Below, piece by piece: positions 1-12,110 of a stretch of 64,000 nt of DNA; position 1 is the stretch's first letter, and every line of letters starts with the position of its first letter. Below the pieces are notes generated by a model. That model was not told the DNA's origin. It searched no databases and saw only the letters and a program-made list of their open reading frames with translations. The stretch comes from Rhynchospora pubera (taxonomy: Eukaryota > Streptophyta > Magnoliopsida > Poales > Cyperaceae). Position numbers and translations under genes: made by a program. Location of the stretch: contig CM051459.1 of NCBI GenBank assembly GCA_028095005.1, positions 197,695,902-197,759,901 of the forward strand, given 5' to 3'.

Positions 1-1682
1 TTTATCAATTGTAGAGATCAATAGTAATTTTTTTTTTACTCTTGCCATGAGAAAATTGTTTAAAAAAAAACAGCACAAACATTTTTCTTTGAATTTGACG
101 GTGTTGTTTTGGTTTTTTTTCTTTTTTTTTTTTGGTCTTTGCATGTAGTGGTTTTTTATATTGGCAGGATCTGATATAATTTTTTACGTTATTTCATTTA
201 AATATAAATATGTAGGATAATTTGTCTTGAAAAAAAATTAGGAGTTAGAGGGTGTGCAAATCAATTCCCGGTAATTTTACAAAATTAAACCTTAAATTAA
301 CGCCACAACTTCAAATGACTATCATGCATTAATTTAGATTGAATAACATTTACTCTCATTAAAGAATTATTTCAGAATAAACAATTAATTTGCTGCAAGT
401 TCAAAAACAAGCGAACTTTATTAACTATGATAGATTCGTTCTAATACATTCATGTTTTAGCCTTTGACCGAGTATCAAATAAATTCCAAAATTTACAAAA
501 CTTATATGAAAACGCATCGCTCGTTAAACTAAATAAAATCAACAGTTTGGATTTAACGTTTGAATTTTAAAATTTGAAAAAAATAACTTAATAGTAAAAG
601 GTTGGCATTTGGGACAACAAAAATGTTGGTAGCGGAACCTTGCTCATTATACAAATAGTTTCTTCTCATATATACTCAAAATTCTATAAATTTTATAACT
701 TGGTTGATAACCGAAGACATCTACTGAACATTAATTATGAAACTAACTAGCTATTGCATCGCACTTCACGTGATGAAAGCAAGACTCTATTTGATTTCTT
801 AGGATAGTAATAGAGGCGGCGTCAGTTTTGTGCGTGTTTGTATCCTGCAGTGTGCCCTGAGCATTGAAGGATTATGTTTTGAAAGTTAAGCTGGTTCAAG
901 ACATACAGAGTCTACAGCGAAGCTAGTGAAAATTACCTCCTTAGGTTGTCAAAAGCTAAACTATAGGTTTGTTCTTACATAGTTGTCAGATTGATATTAG
1001 TTTGCAAACAGGAAAAAAAATGAACACAGGAGGCCATCATAGATGTTCAACTGTATAGGTCTTATTTTGACTTTTTTTTTAGAGCAGTGGCATGTGATGC
1101 AGACTTGCAGGCTGCAGCTGAACAACTATAATCTAGCAGCACAAAAGTTGTGTGTTTCTACTTAGCAAGATAGGCATGAAATTTTTTTTTCCTAATGCTT
1201 ACCACAAAAAAGCATCCGTGCTTATATATATACAGGGATAACATGTAAGTCAAAATATTGCATGCTCTATTGGATGGTTGCTCCATCGATGCCCAGGACT
1301 GCAAAGAATCAGAGCGAATCATTTATTAGTCATTATACTTTTGTGCGAATTTGTATAGTTGAAAGATTATACTTAGGTTTGATAACTGAGAACTATTTGT
1401 TGATGCTTGATTGTTGGTTGAAGATTAAAAGTGTATTTTACTTAGGACAATAATTTTACTTAGGAAAATAGGTGAAACTTTTTGTAGTGTATTGAGCACA
1501 AATGAAGAGAAAAGTTAGTACGTAAAATATGAAGATTGATAGAAATCACGACCGAACTTCATGCATCCTTTTAAAGCCAACGATCTTTCAAAATTATACA
1601 AAATTCTGCTAGAATATTTACAGAATCTGAATAAATAACATTTATAGTTCTCTTCTGGTCGGCATCCATTTTAAAAGAGAGA

Positions 1683-1720
<38 letters not shown>

Positions 1721-3352
1721 CTCAAATCAAAGAGGAAGAACCTACCACTGATCCAGACCAGCTGAACTGCGAGGCCAGATCGGAGGCCAACAAAACTGAG
1801 GGCGCAACGTTAACAATCTACAGTGAATGCGGAAATTGATATCAATCTATCATATGCTTTCTATTAGCATCAGTGCATGGTCGATCTTATCAGCTTGCTT
1901 TGTACCAGTACATAAACTAAACCTCATTATATTCATAGGAAAGTATGGATAGGTTTCTTTTCAGCAAAAGAAATTAAATTGTAATTGAAAGAATACTTTT
2001 CATCTACTTGTAAAACATCAACCTAACCAATATTGGCAATTTGGAGCAAAGATTTTCATACACACTAATAATTCCATATCATGATAAAAAAAAAGCTTTG
2101 TAAGTCAATTTATATGAAGTATTCTGTATATTCTATATATATAGTTATAAAGGCTCACAAAGCAAAGGTTGAAAGAGTGAACCTTTATAGTAGAGGGTCA
2201 AACTCTATATTTTGCATATAGAGTTATGAAGGCTCAAAAAAGCTCTTGAAATCAACTTGAATGAAGTTCATTAGTATATGAAAAAAGCCAAAATATGTTA
2301 CAAATTGCAAAAAAAAAAAAAAAAAAAAATTGGCATGATAAACTGAAAAGGAAATGAAAATTGATATAAGCTTTACTTGTAGTCTGAAGATGTCAACTTC
2401 CAGCCCCTTCAAGATCAACGACATATTTCTGTTACAGTAGAAAGATAGAAATACCACAATAAACAACATCTTTCTCCTAAAATCACCCCACATTAATAAA
2501 ATTTTTCCAAATAACTCATGACTCACAAACAATTCAAATTTGTTCATCGGCTTTTAACTTTAATTCTTTTTTACCATATGAATAAAGAACAAAATAACCT
2601 GATTTAAGCAAGAGACAGTAGCTATGTATACCATGAATCAAAACATGCCAATCCGAGTCAAGCTCTCCTATTCCCACCAAACCGTGTCAAGTTGTCCTCT
2701 TCAATCCAAATGCGTTTTTTATGCGATGTCCTTTTCCAGTCTCCCCTACAACACATTACTTCAATTTATCAATCAATCCAGTCTCCTCTTTGACCGTGTG
2801 TTTTTTCAAGTACCCGATGAAAGCACCTAATATGCGATTTATTATACCTGAGTCTACACTAATTAATAATTTGTTCCATGTTTTACCACATCATGTAATT
2901 CAAACTTTATCATATTTTCCTCTATAACCTTCATAGCAATCTTGCATCCATTCAAAATTTACTTGTTTTTTTTTTAAAACAAAAGAGGAAAAGAAAAGGA
3001 AAAACTATTGAGCACGACCCAAAGGATGTCACCAAAGCTGTTACTGAAAGAGGATAAATAAACTACACAAAAGTTTTACCAGCACATTCTAAAGAAAAAT
3101 TTAAAGCTCACCTACCAGTTAAGTATAGAGTTCATAATAAGACCAATTCTCAAGTACTATTGCACAAAGAATAGGAGAAGGAAATGACAGAGATAAGGCA
3201 GCTAAGAAGGTTTAGATTGGTTTGCATAAAAAAAATAGTAATTAATACATACCGTATTAGTAATCACTAAGAAGATAACCTTTATCTTACTGAAAGACTT
3301 TGGTGACCCCGTTCATGCGCACCTTTTACGGAAGCTGGGGAGTCTTTTTTTT
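1..3352. other. AT-rich intergenic DNA, no gene seen
   Basis: No reading frame here resembles a known protein and no splice-consistent exon series is evident. The stretch holds A/T homopolymers (for example an A-run near 2310-2329) and a GA microsatellite. The short open frames have no recognisable motif or composition. Confidence 0.6.
1682..1719. repeat. (GA)n microsatellite
   Basis: A nearly pure GA dinucleotide run, interrupted once near its left end. GA tracts are common in plant 5' flanks and UTRs, but no adjacent gene can be supported. Confidence 0.9.
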
Positions 3353-3785
3353 TTAAATGTCGATGCAGCTGGTATAATCGTGCACAGCTTCCTTCCACTC
3401 TCCATCTACATTTTGAATTCAATAATAAATCAAGAGTGCGTTAAACTACATTCATAAATAAGTAGTAGAGTAAAAAAAATATATACTTGGCTTTGGCTTT
3501 AAGAGCTACTCCACGTTGAAGAAGCATCACAACAGATTCGCAAGAACTGTTTGTTATTGCAAGGTGAAGAAGTATTTCTCCTATAGGTCAAAGAAACTAT
3601 CATACTTACATATTTGATAATTTAAAATATAAAACGCATATGCTTGCCTATATTATATTATGGATGATCTAAGTGAATTGCCATGTTCTTTGCCTTCAGT
3701 TCCATCATTTCGGTACCCGTCCAGTCATGCAGAAACTTCACAATCTCAGCATCGCCGAAGCAATGCGAAGAGGTGTTTAACGCAT
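3353..3785 (-). pseudogene. Ankyrin-repeat (possibly ankyrin/TPR) gene remnant
   Basis: Three exon-like blocks lie in order on the minus strand. Block 1 (3785-3658) follows a TTTAG acceptor and reads like an ankyrin helix pair (FGDAEIVKFLHDW), but runs into a TAA without a clear donor. Block 2 (3580-3487) follows a CTATAG acceptor, reads EILLHLAITNSS then SVVMLLQRGVAL (compare the ankyrin TPLHLA...VVxLLLxxGA pattern), and ends at a plausible GT donor. Block 3 (3405-3353) follows a TGTAG acceptor and reads WKEAVHDYTSCIDI, similar to a TPR first helix, then stops. Ankyrin-TPR proteins exist in plants, so this may be a remnant of one. No start codon or 5' exons were found; an intact gene with unseen exons is less likely. 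Confidence 0.45.
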
Positions 3786-4938
3786 CTAAACAGGAAATAG
3801 CAAGAAGAAATAACATAATTGTAATTTTCTAGTATCATAACTTAATTGATTAAATTGAAAGGAAAGAATAACTGTTCTGACCTAAGCTACTGTTTCTTTT
3901 CCTCTGCTTGATATATCAGATCCTGGCTCTCCATAGTTGGTCAATGTTCATACATGGTGCATTTTGGATCTCCTGTTCTCCCTCTCTGTGTTTTTCTTTC
4001 CCACTACTTCGTAAGTGTTCCCCTTCTCAGTGGGTTCGTTTTCTATATTCTACCATAGGAGATCAGGTCGACTCCACTGAACGATTCTAGACCCTTCATT
4101 TTCCTCTTCTCTCCTTACTACGCAATAGTGTGCAGATCTCCACTTTATGCAAAAAATGGCAAAATGAGCATGAATAAGAGAGAGGCACCAAGGCGGCCTT
4201 TTCATGAGAGAAAATTAGCATAAAGAAAGAGACACTAAGAGATATAAACCTGATAATTCAAAGATCATGTTTAAGAGAGAGGCACTAAGGCTACTTTACA
4301 TCAGTATAAATTCAAAACTAAATTACTAGTATGCTGATTTTAAAGTTCTTTATATCTCTGAATTGAACAATCACCATGATCTAACACGAATGAAAATCAA
4401 CAAGCTGAATTTTCGAATTAGATTCATAATCAATCACTAAAAACACCTGTAAAATTAACCTGGCCTCTTCCAAGAACCTAAGAAATCACATGACCAGTTT
4501 TTTTTCTACAACACAAAATTACTGATCATCATACTCTATCATCACTCAAAGATTGAACAATACTAAACATTATAGAAAACCTGAAGCAAACCTTGTCTAA
4601 CAACAATCCAAATTCATGACCTTGAGCAGGGAAACCTCCATCATATATGTCATGATATACCAGTGCAGTATAACACTCCTCGTTGGTGAGTAAATCTATG
4701 AACCGAGAGCAGCAACACTAGCAAAAACCTGAAAAATCAAAGAACACACAGCACCACGAGAGCACTGGCTCAACCCGTGCAAACAACTAAGCTCAACAGT
4801 TTTCTAAATAAAACTTCAAAAAGACCTAAATTGATACAACAGCACCACACCAGCGCTAATTATATGGCCATTCCAAAGCAAAACTGAGGCAGTGAGAAAA
4901 TCGTCCATACACAATACCAAACCCCAACACTGACGTAA
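3786..4938. other. Noncoding flank of the copia insertion
   Basis: AT-rich sequence with no convincing reading frame. If the ankyrin remnant was a real gene, its 5' exons would lie here on the minus strand, but none could be recognised. It ends at the 5-bp target duplication of the copia element. Confidence 0.5.
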
Positions 4939-4943
4939 CAAGA

Positions 4944-5559
4944 TGAAGGTTTTAGGCGGTCCTTGACCTATATGCACATCTATCCTATAACCATGCATAG
5001 AATTTAGATGTACCGCAGCGGAAGTTGATCGATTGCCTAGACTCTTCTCAAAGCTTTGCTGCAACCCTTGTCTTGCGCTCCAAGTCTTCCTCCGCACGCA
5101 ACTGGTACACCACAACCTCAGACAAGGGCTTGGCGTTATCCTTCACGAATCCAAGTGCCGGTCGACTCGTGCGTGTACTTCCTATTGCTCTCCAAGCAAT
5201 AGGATGGCTCCTCCCTCTTTCTGATCTCTCTCTGGACTCTCTAGGATGGTGGTTAACTCAAAAGTCACGAGTTCCAACCTTAGAGACGCTTCAGAAGAGA
5301 GGGGTATAAATAGCCAGCCTGGAAACAGACCTTTCAGATTCATAACTGCTGTCTGGAACGGTCCGGTCCAGAGTTGGACCGGGCCGTCCCAGCTGGTTGG
5401 ACCGGGCCGTTCCAGTGTTGGACCGGGCCGTCCCAACCACAGCAAGGCAATCTGTTTGCCCAGCAAACCAGTCCGTCCCAGTAGTTGGACCGGACCGTTC
5501 CAGAATTGGACCGGGCCGTTCCAACCATAACAACATGGCTCCACACACTTTTTCTAACA
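4944..5559 (-). repeat. Copia 3' LTR (left copy)
   Basis: 616 bp, matching 12111-12727. On the coding strand it begins TGTTAG and ends CCTTCA. From the U3 side it has the dyad-box array (5523-5351), then a TATA-like sequence (TATTTATA on the minus strand, 5312-5305), then the R/U5 part. It differs from the other LTR by a few bases, for example G/A in a dyad near 5491 and a 5-T versus 6-T run near 5551. Confidence 0.95.
5351..5523. repeat. Dyad-box array in copia 3' LTR U3
   Basis: About six near-palindromic boxes of the type GGACCGGGCCGTTCC or GGAACGGTCCGGTCC, spaced about 20-25 bp with short unrelated spacers. On the coding strand the array is upstream of the TATA-like box at 5312-5305, the position of a U3 enhancer. 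Confidence 0.85.
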
Positions 5560-5571
5560 TCTCCCTCTTGG
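5560..5571 (-). promoter_or_regulatory. Copia polypurine tract
   Basis: The minus strand reads CCAAGAGGGAGA directly before the TG of the 3' LTR. A purine run in this place primes plus-strand DNA synthesis in LTR retrotransposons. Confidence 0.9.
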
Positions 5572-6687
5572 AGACATTGTTGCCAAACACAGAGTCAGAC
5601 CTCAAACGGCAAATGGACCGTGCGACCAGCGCATACACCTGTCAAGCGGGAGCTAAAACGCCTCACCATAACAAAGTTAAGGCCAGCGAGAAAGCATCTA
5701 CCCTTTTATAAAAACAGTTAGATAATTGTGTATACTAGTACCTTAGATACATTCAAATTTGCACTAGATTGGACATTATCGACCGCTCAATGATACATGT
5801 CCTTTCCTTTTCAGTCTTAGTCCACTGTATGTTCCCAACCTCAGTCCAAATGACGAGTTTGGTGGATCCTGAACACCAACAGATCTCTCATTTGTGCAAA
5901 TCGAATCTGATCTTTCTTTTGTCTCATGAAAGTCAGAACAAAACCAGTCGCTTTCCCAGCAATGCCCCGACAGGCGGAATATGCATCACCATAGGGTACA
6001 CACCAAAGTAGCAGGCACTGATCCTGTCCCTCATGACATAGTCAAAAGTCAAAGGGTACGTAATTGTGGAACTCACACAATGGGGAGTCATACGGTCTTG
6101 GTCCTGGAACCACTCAACCCATCTTCCAAGAGTCGCCTAGCACATGTGGTATGAGCACATGCTACAACGAATCATCTGTACCAACAGACATGTGTTCACA
6201 TTCGTTGTACGAGTCTAGATTCAGTTTGCAAACCAAGTGTCTATGGTCTAGACCACTCCTTATTGCAACTAATCCTGAGATTCTCCACTTAAACACTCCC
6301 AGAGTTTTAAGGAGATTCTCACCTCGGCTTTAATTTGAACTATATGATTGTTGGGGATACAATCATATCGGATCGCCTAAAAGAAGACAAGCCTCATTTC
6401 AGTCCCAGACTGAAGCGACATTGAGTTTCGACCACCCCAGGTGGCTCCTTAGTCCTTGACTAAGCGCACATAACTCAATCTAGTCTCATCTCTACATGCC
6501 CTTGGCATTAGAGGCGATTTCTCGTGTGAGCGAGACAATCTCAAGTTCAAATACACACTACCATCCATGCTAACATTTAATTGAACAATAACATGCAATT
6601 CAATAACAAGAATCAATGCAAATGTCTTAATATATATCAATAAAACATAATTGTTCAAACACATACATACATTCAAAAGTCTGAAAA

Positions 6688-6846
6688 ATTGGACCGGGCC
6701 GTCCCAGATTCCGGACGGGCCGTCCCAGATTCTGGACGGGCAGTCCCAGCCTAAAACAGGCCACGCCCCAGCTGTTTTTTCAGTGTTCAGACGGTCCGGC
6801 TAACATCCGGACGGGCCGCCCCAATCTGGGACGGGCCGTTCCAATC
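6688..6846. repeat. Dyad-box array in copia 3' untranslated region
   Basis: About six degenerate boxes (for example GGACCGGGCCGTCCC and GGGACGGGCCGTTCC) between the pol stop and the PPT. The last box lies directly against the stop codon end of pol. Confidence 0.8.
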
Positions 6847-8586
6847 CTAGGAACCGCCTGCAGATCTCAAACCCATGATTCTAACCATCTTAAGGAACTG
6901 CATCCTAGCTATGGCCTTTGTAAATGGGTCTGCCACCATCTCGTCGGTGGAGATGTGCTCTAACACAATCTTTTTGTGTTCTTGTCTGTCTCTAACAAAG
7001 TGATATCTCATGTCAATATGTTTGCCTTTTCCATGATACTTGGGGTCTTTAGAGAATGCTATAGCAGCAGTGCTATCACAATAAATAGTCACAGGTCCGA
7101 TGGGCACCTTGACCACCCCCAGTTCCTTTAGGAAACGCCTCAACCATATTGCCTCTTGGGCAGCCGCAGAACATGCAATGTACTCGGCCTCCATGGTGGA
7201 TAAAGCAACACACGTTTGCTTTTTACTAGCCCAAGAGATTACACTCTTACCAAGCATAAAAATGAAACCTGAAGTGGACTTGCGCTTATCCAAGTCTCCA
7301 CCCCAATCAGCATCCGAATAGCCGACTAAATTCAGGTCTCTGCCTTGGTAGCATAGCACATAATCAGATGTGCCCTTGAGATATCTCAAAATCCTCTTGA
7401 CTGCTTGCCAATGAGCAAATCCAGGATTCGATTGAAATCGGCTTACAAGACTCACCGCATAACATATATCGGGTCTTGTACACATCATGGCATACATCAA
7501 GCTTCCAACTGCACTTTTTCCATCTTATCTTTTTCCTCCTTTGTCTTGGGACATATGTCACTGCTCAAACTTGTGTTCTTGTCAATAGGAGTGTCAACCG
7601 ATCGACATTCAGCCATGTCAAATCGTTCAAGAATCTTCTTCACATAAGTTTCTTGAGATAAACTGAGAAACCTCTTGGTTCTATCTCGAGTTATCTTGAC
7701 ACCTAGCACAAAGCTAGCTTCACCCATATCTTTCATGTCAAATGTAGAGGACAACCAAGTCTGCGTTGAACCAATCAGCGACTTGTTGTTACCTGCAAGC
7801 AATATGTCATCCACATACAATGTCATGATCAAGAACCCACCCATGGACCTCTTTACATACACACAATGATCCTTTTCCATCACCTGAAAGCCGTTTGACA
7901 AGACAGCTTGGTGGAATCGGAGGTTCCATTGTCGTGATGCTTGCTTGAGACCATATATGGAACGGCGAAGTTTGCACACCTTGTGCTCCTTCCCATTAAT
8001 CACAAACCCTTCAGGCTGTGCCATATATATCTCCTCTTGCAATTCTCCATTGAGAAATGCAGTCTTTACGTCCATTTGGTATAGTTCTAGATCCATTGCA
8101 GCGACAATTGCTAGGATCAAGCGGATAGAGGCAAACCTAACCACAGGAGAAAAGGTTTCCTCATAATCCACTCTCTCTACTTGGGTGAATCCTTTTGCAA
8201 CCAAGCGAGCTTTGTAACGCTCAATTGACCCGTCACTTTTACGTTTGACTTTGAGAACCCATTTGCTCCCAACAGCCTTACGACCTCGTGGTAAGTCAAC
8301 TAAGTCCCAGACCTGATTCTTCTTCATGGAATCAATCTCCTCTTGCATGGCCAGCAACCATTCCTTAGAGTTAGAGCCAGAAAGTGCTTCTCGCACATTC
8401 CTTGGTTCATCCAAATCGATAGCCTTAACAGTCCTATTGCGTTTAGGCTTATCATCCTCTTTCGGTACAACCAAACCATCCAAAGCGGCCATGAACATTT
8501 CCCCCCCTTCGATCTCAAATCTTCGGCGGGGTACTCTTTCCCGTTCAGACCTACGAGGTTCTGCTTCAACCTGTCTGTTTTCATCA

Positions 8587-8713
8587 TTGGGACGGTCCGC
8601 CCCAGACCTGGGACGGTCCGTTCCAGTCAGATCAGGAGAATAATCTCGCAGCTGGGACGGTCTGCCCCAGCCTTGGGACGGTCCGTCCCAGTCTTGGGAC
8701 GGTCCGTTCCAAC
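8587..8713. repeat. Dyad-box array inside pol (integrase-RT linker)
   Basis: Five boxes in two clusters, including the perfect interrupted palindrome GGGACGGTCCGTCCC at 8675-8689. In frame on the minus strand they encode a repetitive linker (units such as WNGPSQ and DWDGPSQ, then GTDRPRSGADRP) between the integrase and reverse transcriptase domains. Different units are read in different frames of the same box. Confidence 0.85.
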
Positions 8714-10194
8714 TGTCGAGATTGACTCGTTGAGTTCCCTCTTCTGCAATTGACCTGGTCTCAGGAGGTTGAGTCTCCACCTCTTGACCAATGTCAATAT
8801 TGACAGAAGGAATGTCCTCATAGAGTCCTTGCATTCGTGAAACCTCATTTTTCTTTGGAAAGTCGCTCTCAAGGAATGTTGCATCCCTCGACTCTATTTC
8901 CGTGACAGTCCCACTCAAATCCTCTCCAACAAACACGTAGCCCTTGGAAGTTTCAGAGTACCTTATAAAGATACACTTCCTCCCTCTCGGACCAAGCTTC
9001 CCATGTTTGTGAGACGGATCATGGACATAAGCCAAACAACCCCATGGATGGAGATTACCCAAATCCGGTTTTCGTCCAGTCCATAACTCATAGGGGGTGG
9101 CTGTCACGGACTTCGAAGGGACACGGTTCAGAACATATGCGGCTGTCAACAGCGCATCTCCCCAATACGAAATTGGTAGACTTGCTTGTGCCATCATAGA
9201 TCTAACCATTTCCAACAAGGTCCTATTACGCCTTTCAGCAACACCATTTTGTTGTGGCGTGTAGGGAGTTGTCAACTGATGAACGATTCCCTTTTCATCA
9301 CACAAGCTCTTGAATTGATCTGAGAGGTACTCTCGACCTCGATCTGTCCTAAGAGCTTTCACAAGTCCATTTTGTTGATTCTCAACCATCGCCAAGTACT
9401 TTGTGAAGCAACCCAGTGCCTCTGACTTGTGAGAGATCAAATAGACATGACCAAACCTTGTGAGGTCATCTATAAATGTGATGAAATAATAGGCACCATG
9501 TCTGGCCCTAACACTCAAAGGACCACAGATGTCCGAGTGTATCAATTGCAAAGGAGTTGTGGCACGAACAGCCTTACCAAAAGGCTTTCGGGTAGCCTTA
9601 CCCGCTAGACAATTCTCACATGTAGGCAAGGAGACCTTGGTTAAGGGACCCAACAGTCCAACCTTAGCCAATCTAGTCATCCTTTCCTGACCTACATGAC
9701 ATAATCTAGCATGCCATATCATCATGTTATCATTCACATTAGAAGAAGAAACATTATAAGATAGAGAAGAGCCATCAATTGTGTCTAAAACCATGAATTT
9801 ATCATTAAGAAATCCATTGCCAATCAACATAGAATTCTGATACAATTCAACACAATTGTTCACAAAAACAACACTCAATCCAGTTTTGACAAGAACTAAA
9901 ACAGATACAAGACTTCGCCTCACATCAGGCGCATACAAAACATCATGGAGAATTAATCTATGTCCGTTGCGAAACATAAGCTCACATGTGCCTATGCCAT
10001 GCACTTGGACACTACTATTATTTCCCATGAAAATCAGTTTGCTTCCTGAAGGTATGCGACGATAGTCCAGAAATGCCGCTCGATCCCTAGCTATGTGGTC
10101 AGTTGCTGCAGAATCAACAGTCCAAACAGGAGTGTTATCATTAATCATAAAGCAACTGGACACAAATAAAGCTGAATCACAAGCAGATGAGTTC

Positions 10195-10281
10195 TGGATG
10201 GTCCGTTCTGCATCAGAACGGTCCGTCCCAGACTCTAAGGGAATTGGGACGGTCCGCCCCACTTTGGAACGGTCCGACCCA
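10195..10281. repeat. Dyad-box array inside gag-pol (zinc knuckle-protease linker)
   Basis: About four boxes (GGAACGGTCCGTCCC type) encode SDRSKVGRTVP and SGTDRSDAERT between the CCHC knuckle and the protease. The coding frame is kept through the array. Confidence 0.8.
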
Positions 10282-11632
10282 AAAGGTTCAGAGGGTACTT
10301 TTTTCGGCTTCGTGCAATCACGAGCGAAATGTCCCACCTGATCACAGTTGAAGCAAGCCCCCTTGGGCTTCTCCTTCCCTTTACCGCGCTTCTTGCTGCG
10401 CTTCTTGTCAATCTTGGCATTGGCCACGCCATTGCCACCCGCATTTTTCTTGGAACCGAAATTCTGCCTCGGTTTCCTTTGCGAGTTCTTAGAGGCGGCA
10501 ATCATTGCCTCTCCAGCAGCCTTATCGGCTCTCTCAGCCAATAAGCGGTCCTCCTCCAACTCCACATGACGCGCCACCTTATCAAAGGTGCGTATGTTGT
10601 CATTGTGAGTCAAATTGACTCTCATGTGCTCCCATGAGCGAGGTAGAGAGCGGATGACATCTTGCACTTGCTGCTCATCCGAGAGGACATGACCCGCTTG
10701 CTGCAACTCACTAATCATGTTAGACATGGCTAAGATATGCTCCCTCATAGAGTGCTCAGGGCGCTTCTTATAGCCGTCAAACCTTAGTGTAAGTTGCCGG
10801 ATCCTGGTGGTTGAAGTACCACCATACTGGAGCTTGACCGCCTCCCACAAATCTTTTGTGGTGCGGTGCCTCTCAAACCTGAGGAGAAGATCATTGGACA
10901 TGCTACTCAGCAACGTTATGCGAGCGGCACGGTCCTTCTTCCTGAAATCCTCATTGGCCTGAACTCGCCTTGGATTGGTCCTTTCGGCTTCAGTGAGTTC
11001 TTTTGTGAGTGGCTCATGCAAGTCCTGCATCTCAAGGAGAAATTGAACCTTACGATGCCAAACATCGTAATTGTTACTCGTCAGTTTCTCACCAGCATTG
11101 AGATCAGCGACCATGCTCTTATTTGCCGACATCTTTCTACAAAATAGAGACAAAGCACATGTATGCATGTTAGCATCAACACATATGATATAACTCGAAG
11201 TTATAACATCCAGTATGCCTCACTGCACAACCCTTGAATCGATCCAAAAGATGATGCAACCTAGCCACGATGATCAAGAGATGACAACCAGGGCCACCAA
11301 TCAAATCATATGAACTAAGTGCACCACCTTCCAACCAACTCGATTGCCGCGAGGTTCAGACATTGGTTAAGATACCCAGATCTTAAAATCCAAAGTCACC
11401 CGTTGTGTGCTTTTGGTCTACATGCGAGTCAGAAACCATGAAGGCCTACTCAAGCATGTAACCATTTGTGAGAGGTCTATAGACCTACCATCACTCAACT
11501 ATGCAAGAATGCATGTAATAACCACTGAGTTATCTAGAGGATAAGTCAGAAACCATGTTGGACATACAGGTATGTTCATAATTGGTCAGGTCAACCCACA
11601 GGTTTACACAATTTTGTTCTGTTGGACAATTG

Positions 11633-11825
11633 GAACGGTCCGGTCCAACTTTGGAACGGTCCGTCCCAGATGCAAACTACAGACTCGTTAAGGGTTTCCA
11701 GCCTGGAACGGTCCGTCCCATCTCTGGAACGGCCCGTCCCACTGCTGGGTCGGACCAGCCTGCACGCCGTCCTGTCAGCAAGGTCCTGGGACGGTCCGTC
11801 CCAGAATTGGAACGGTCCGGTCCAG
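11633..11825. repeat. Dyad-box array in copia 5' leader
   Basis: About seven boxes, including the perfect GGGACGGTCCGTCCC at 11788-11802, in the untranslated leader between the PBS and the gag start. Confidence 0.85.
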
Positions 11826-12096
11826 ACGTTGCTGAAACCCTGATTCTGGCATTTCCAGCGATGGAACTCCTCAGAAGTCAGTTTTCTTTACCAGTATGGT
11901 TGTTATACCCTAAATCGACCTTTCTCCAGTATTTGCTATAAGATCTATCATTAATAATGAGATCTAAAGCCAAAAACTGATTATATATCAAAATTAGAGT
12001 CTCCATTAACAACCAAAACTCAGACCAGAACAAAACTACCAATTTTCATGGTTTCTAGGGGTTAAACAGTACCAAAACTTCGAAAAAGAACCTTAT

Positions 12097-12109
12097 GGCT
12101 CTGATACCA
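12097..12109 (-). promoter_or_regulatory. Copia primer-binding site (initiator tRNA-Met type)
   Basis: The minus strand reads TGGTATCAGAGCC one base inside the 5' LTR. This is the usual plant copia PBS, complementary to the 3' end of initiator tRNA-Met, which primes minus-strand DNA synthesis. It also fixes the orientation of the element. Confidence 0.95.
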
Positions 12110-12110
12110 A

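Larger units (their letters stand above)
6847..11132 (-). pseudogene. Copia gag-pol polyprotein, one frameshift
   Basis: The first ATG fitting a gag start is at 11132 (MSANKSMVADLN). Residues 1-200 are the copia capsid-like gag region; CFNCDQVGHFARDC (260-273) is a CCHC zinc knuckle; VDSAATDH (Asp340) is the protease active site, with DSA in place of the usual DSG. Then follow the integrase zinc region (WHARLCHVG), the integrase core (HSDICGPL, RTDRGREYL, NGVAERRNRTL), reverse transcriptase with YVDDILLAGN, and RNase H with DADWGG and STMEAEYIA. The frame is lost near 7500: the first part stops after KMEKVQLEA and the RNase H part continues in another frame from about 7510. Compared with the family, a few residues between reverse transcriptase and RNase H are missing, consistent with a small deletion. 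Two linkers, zinc knuckle-protease and integrase-reverse transcriptase, are built from the dyad repeats. Confidence 0.95.

Noticed and set aside
5305..5312. A plus-strand promoter in the copia LTR from TATAAATA
   Set aside because: The element is on the minus strand, where the same site reads TATTTATA and is correctly placed downstream of the U3 array; an antisense promoter is possible but unsupported.
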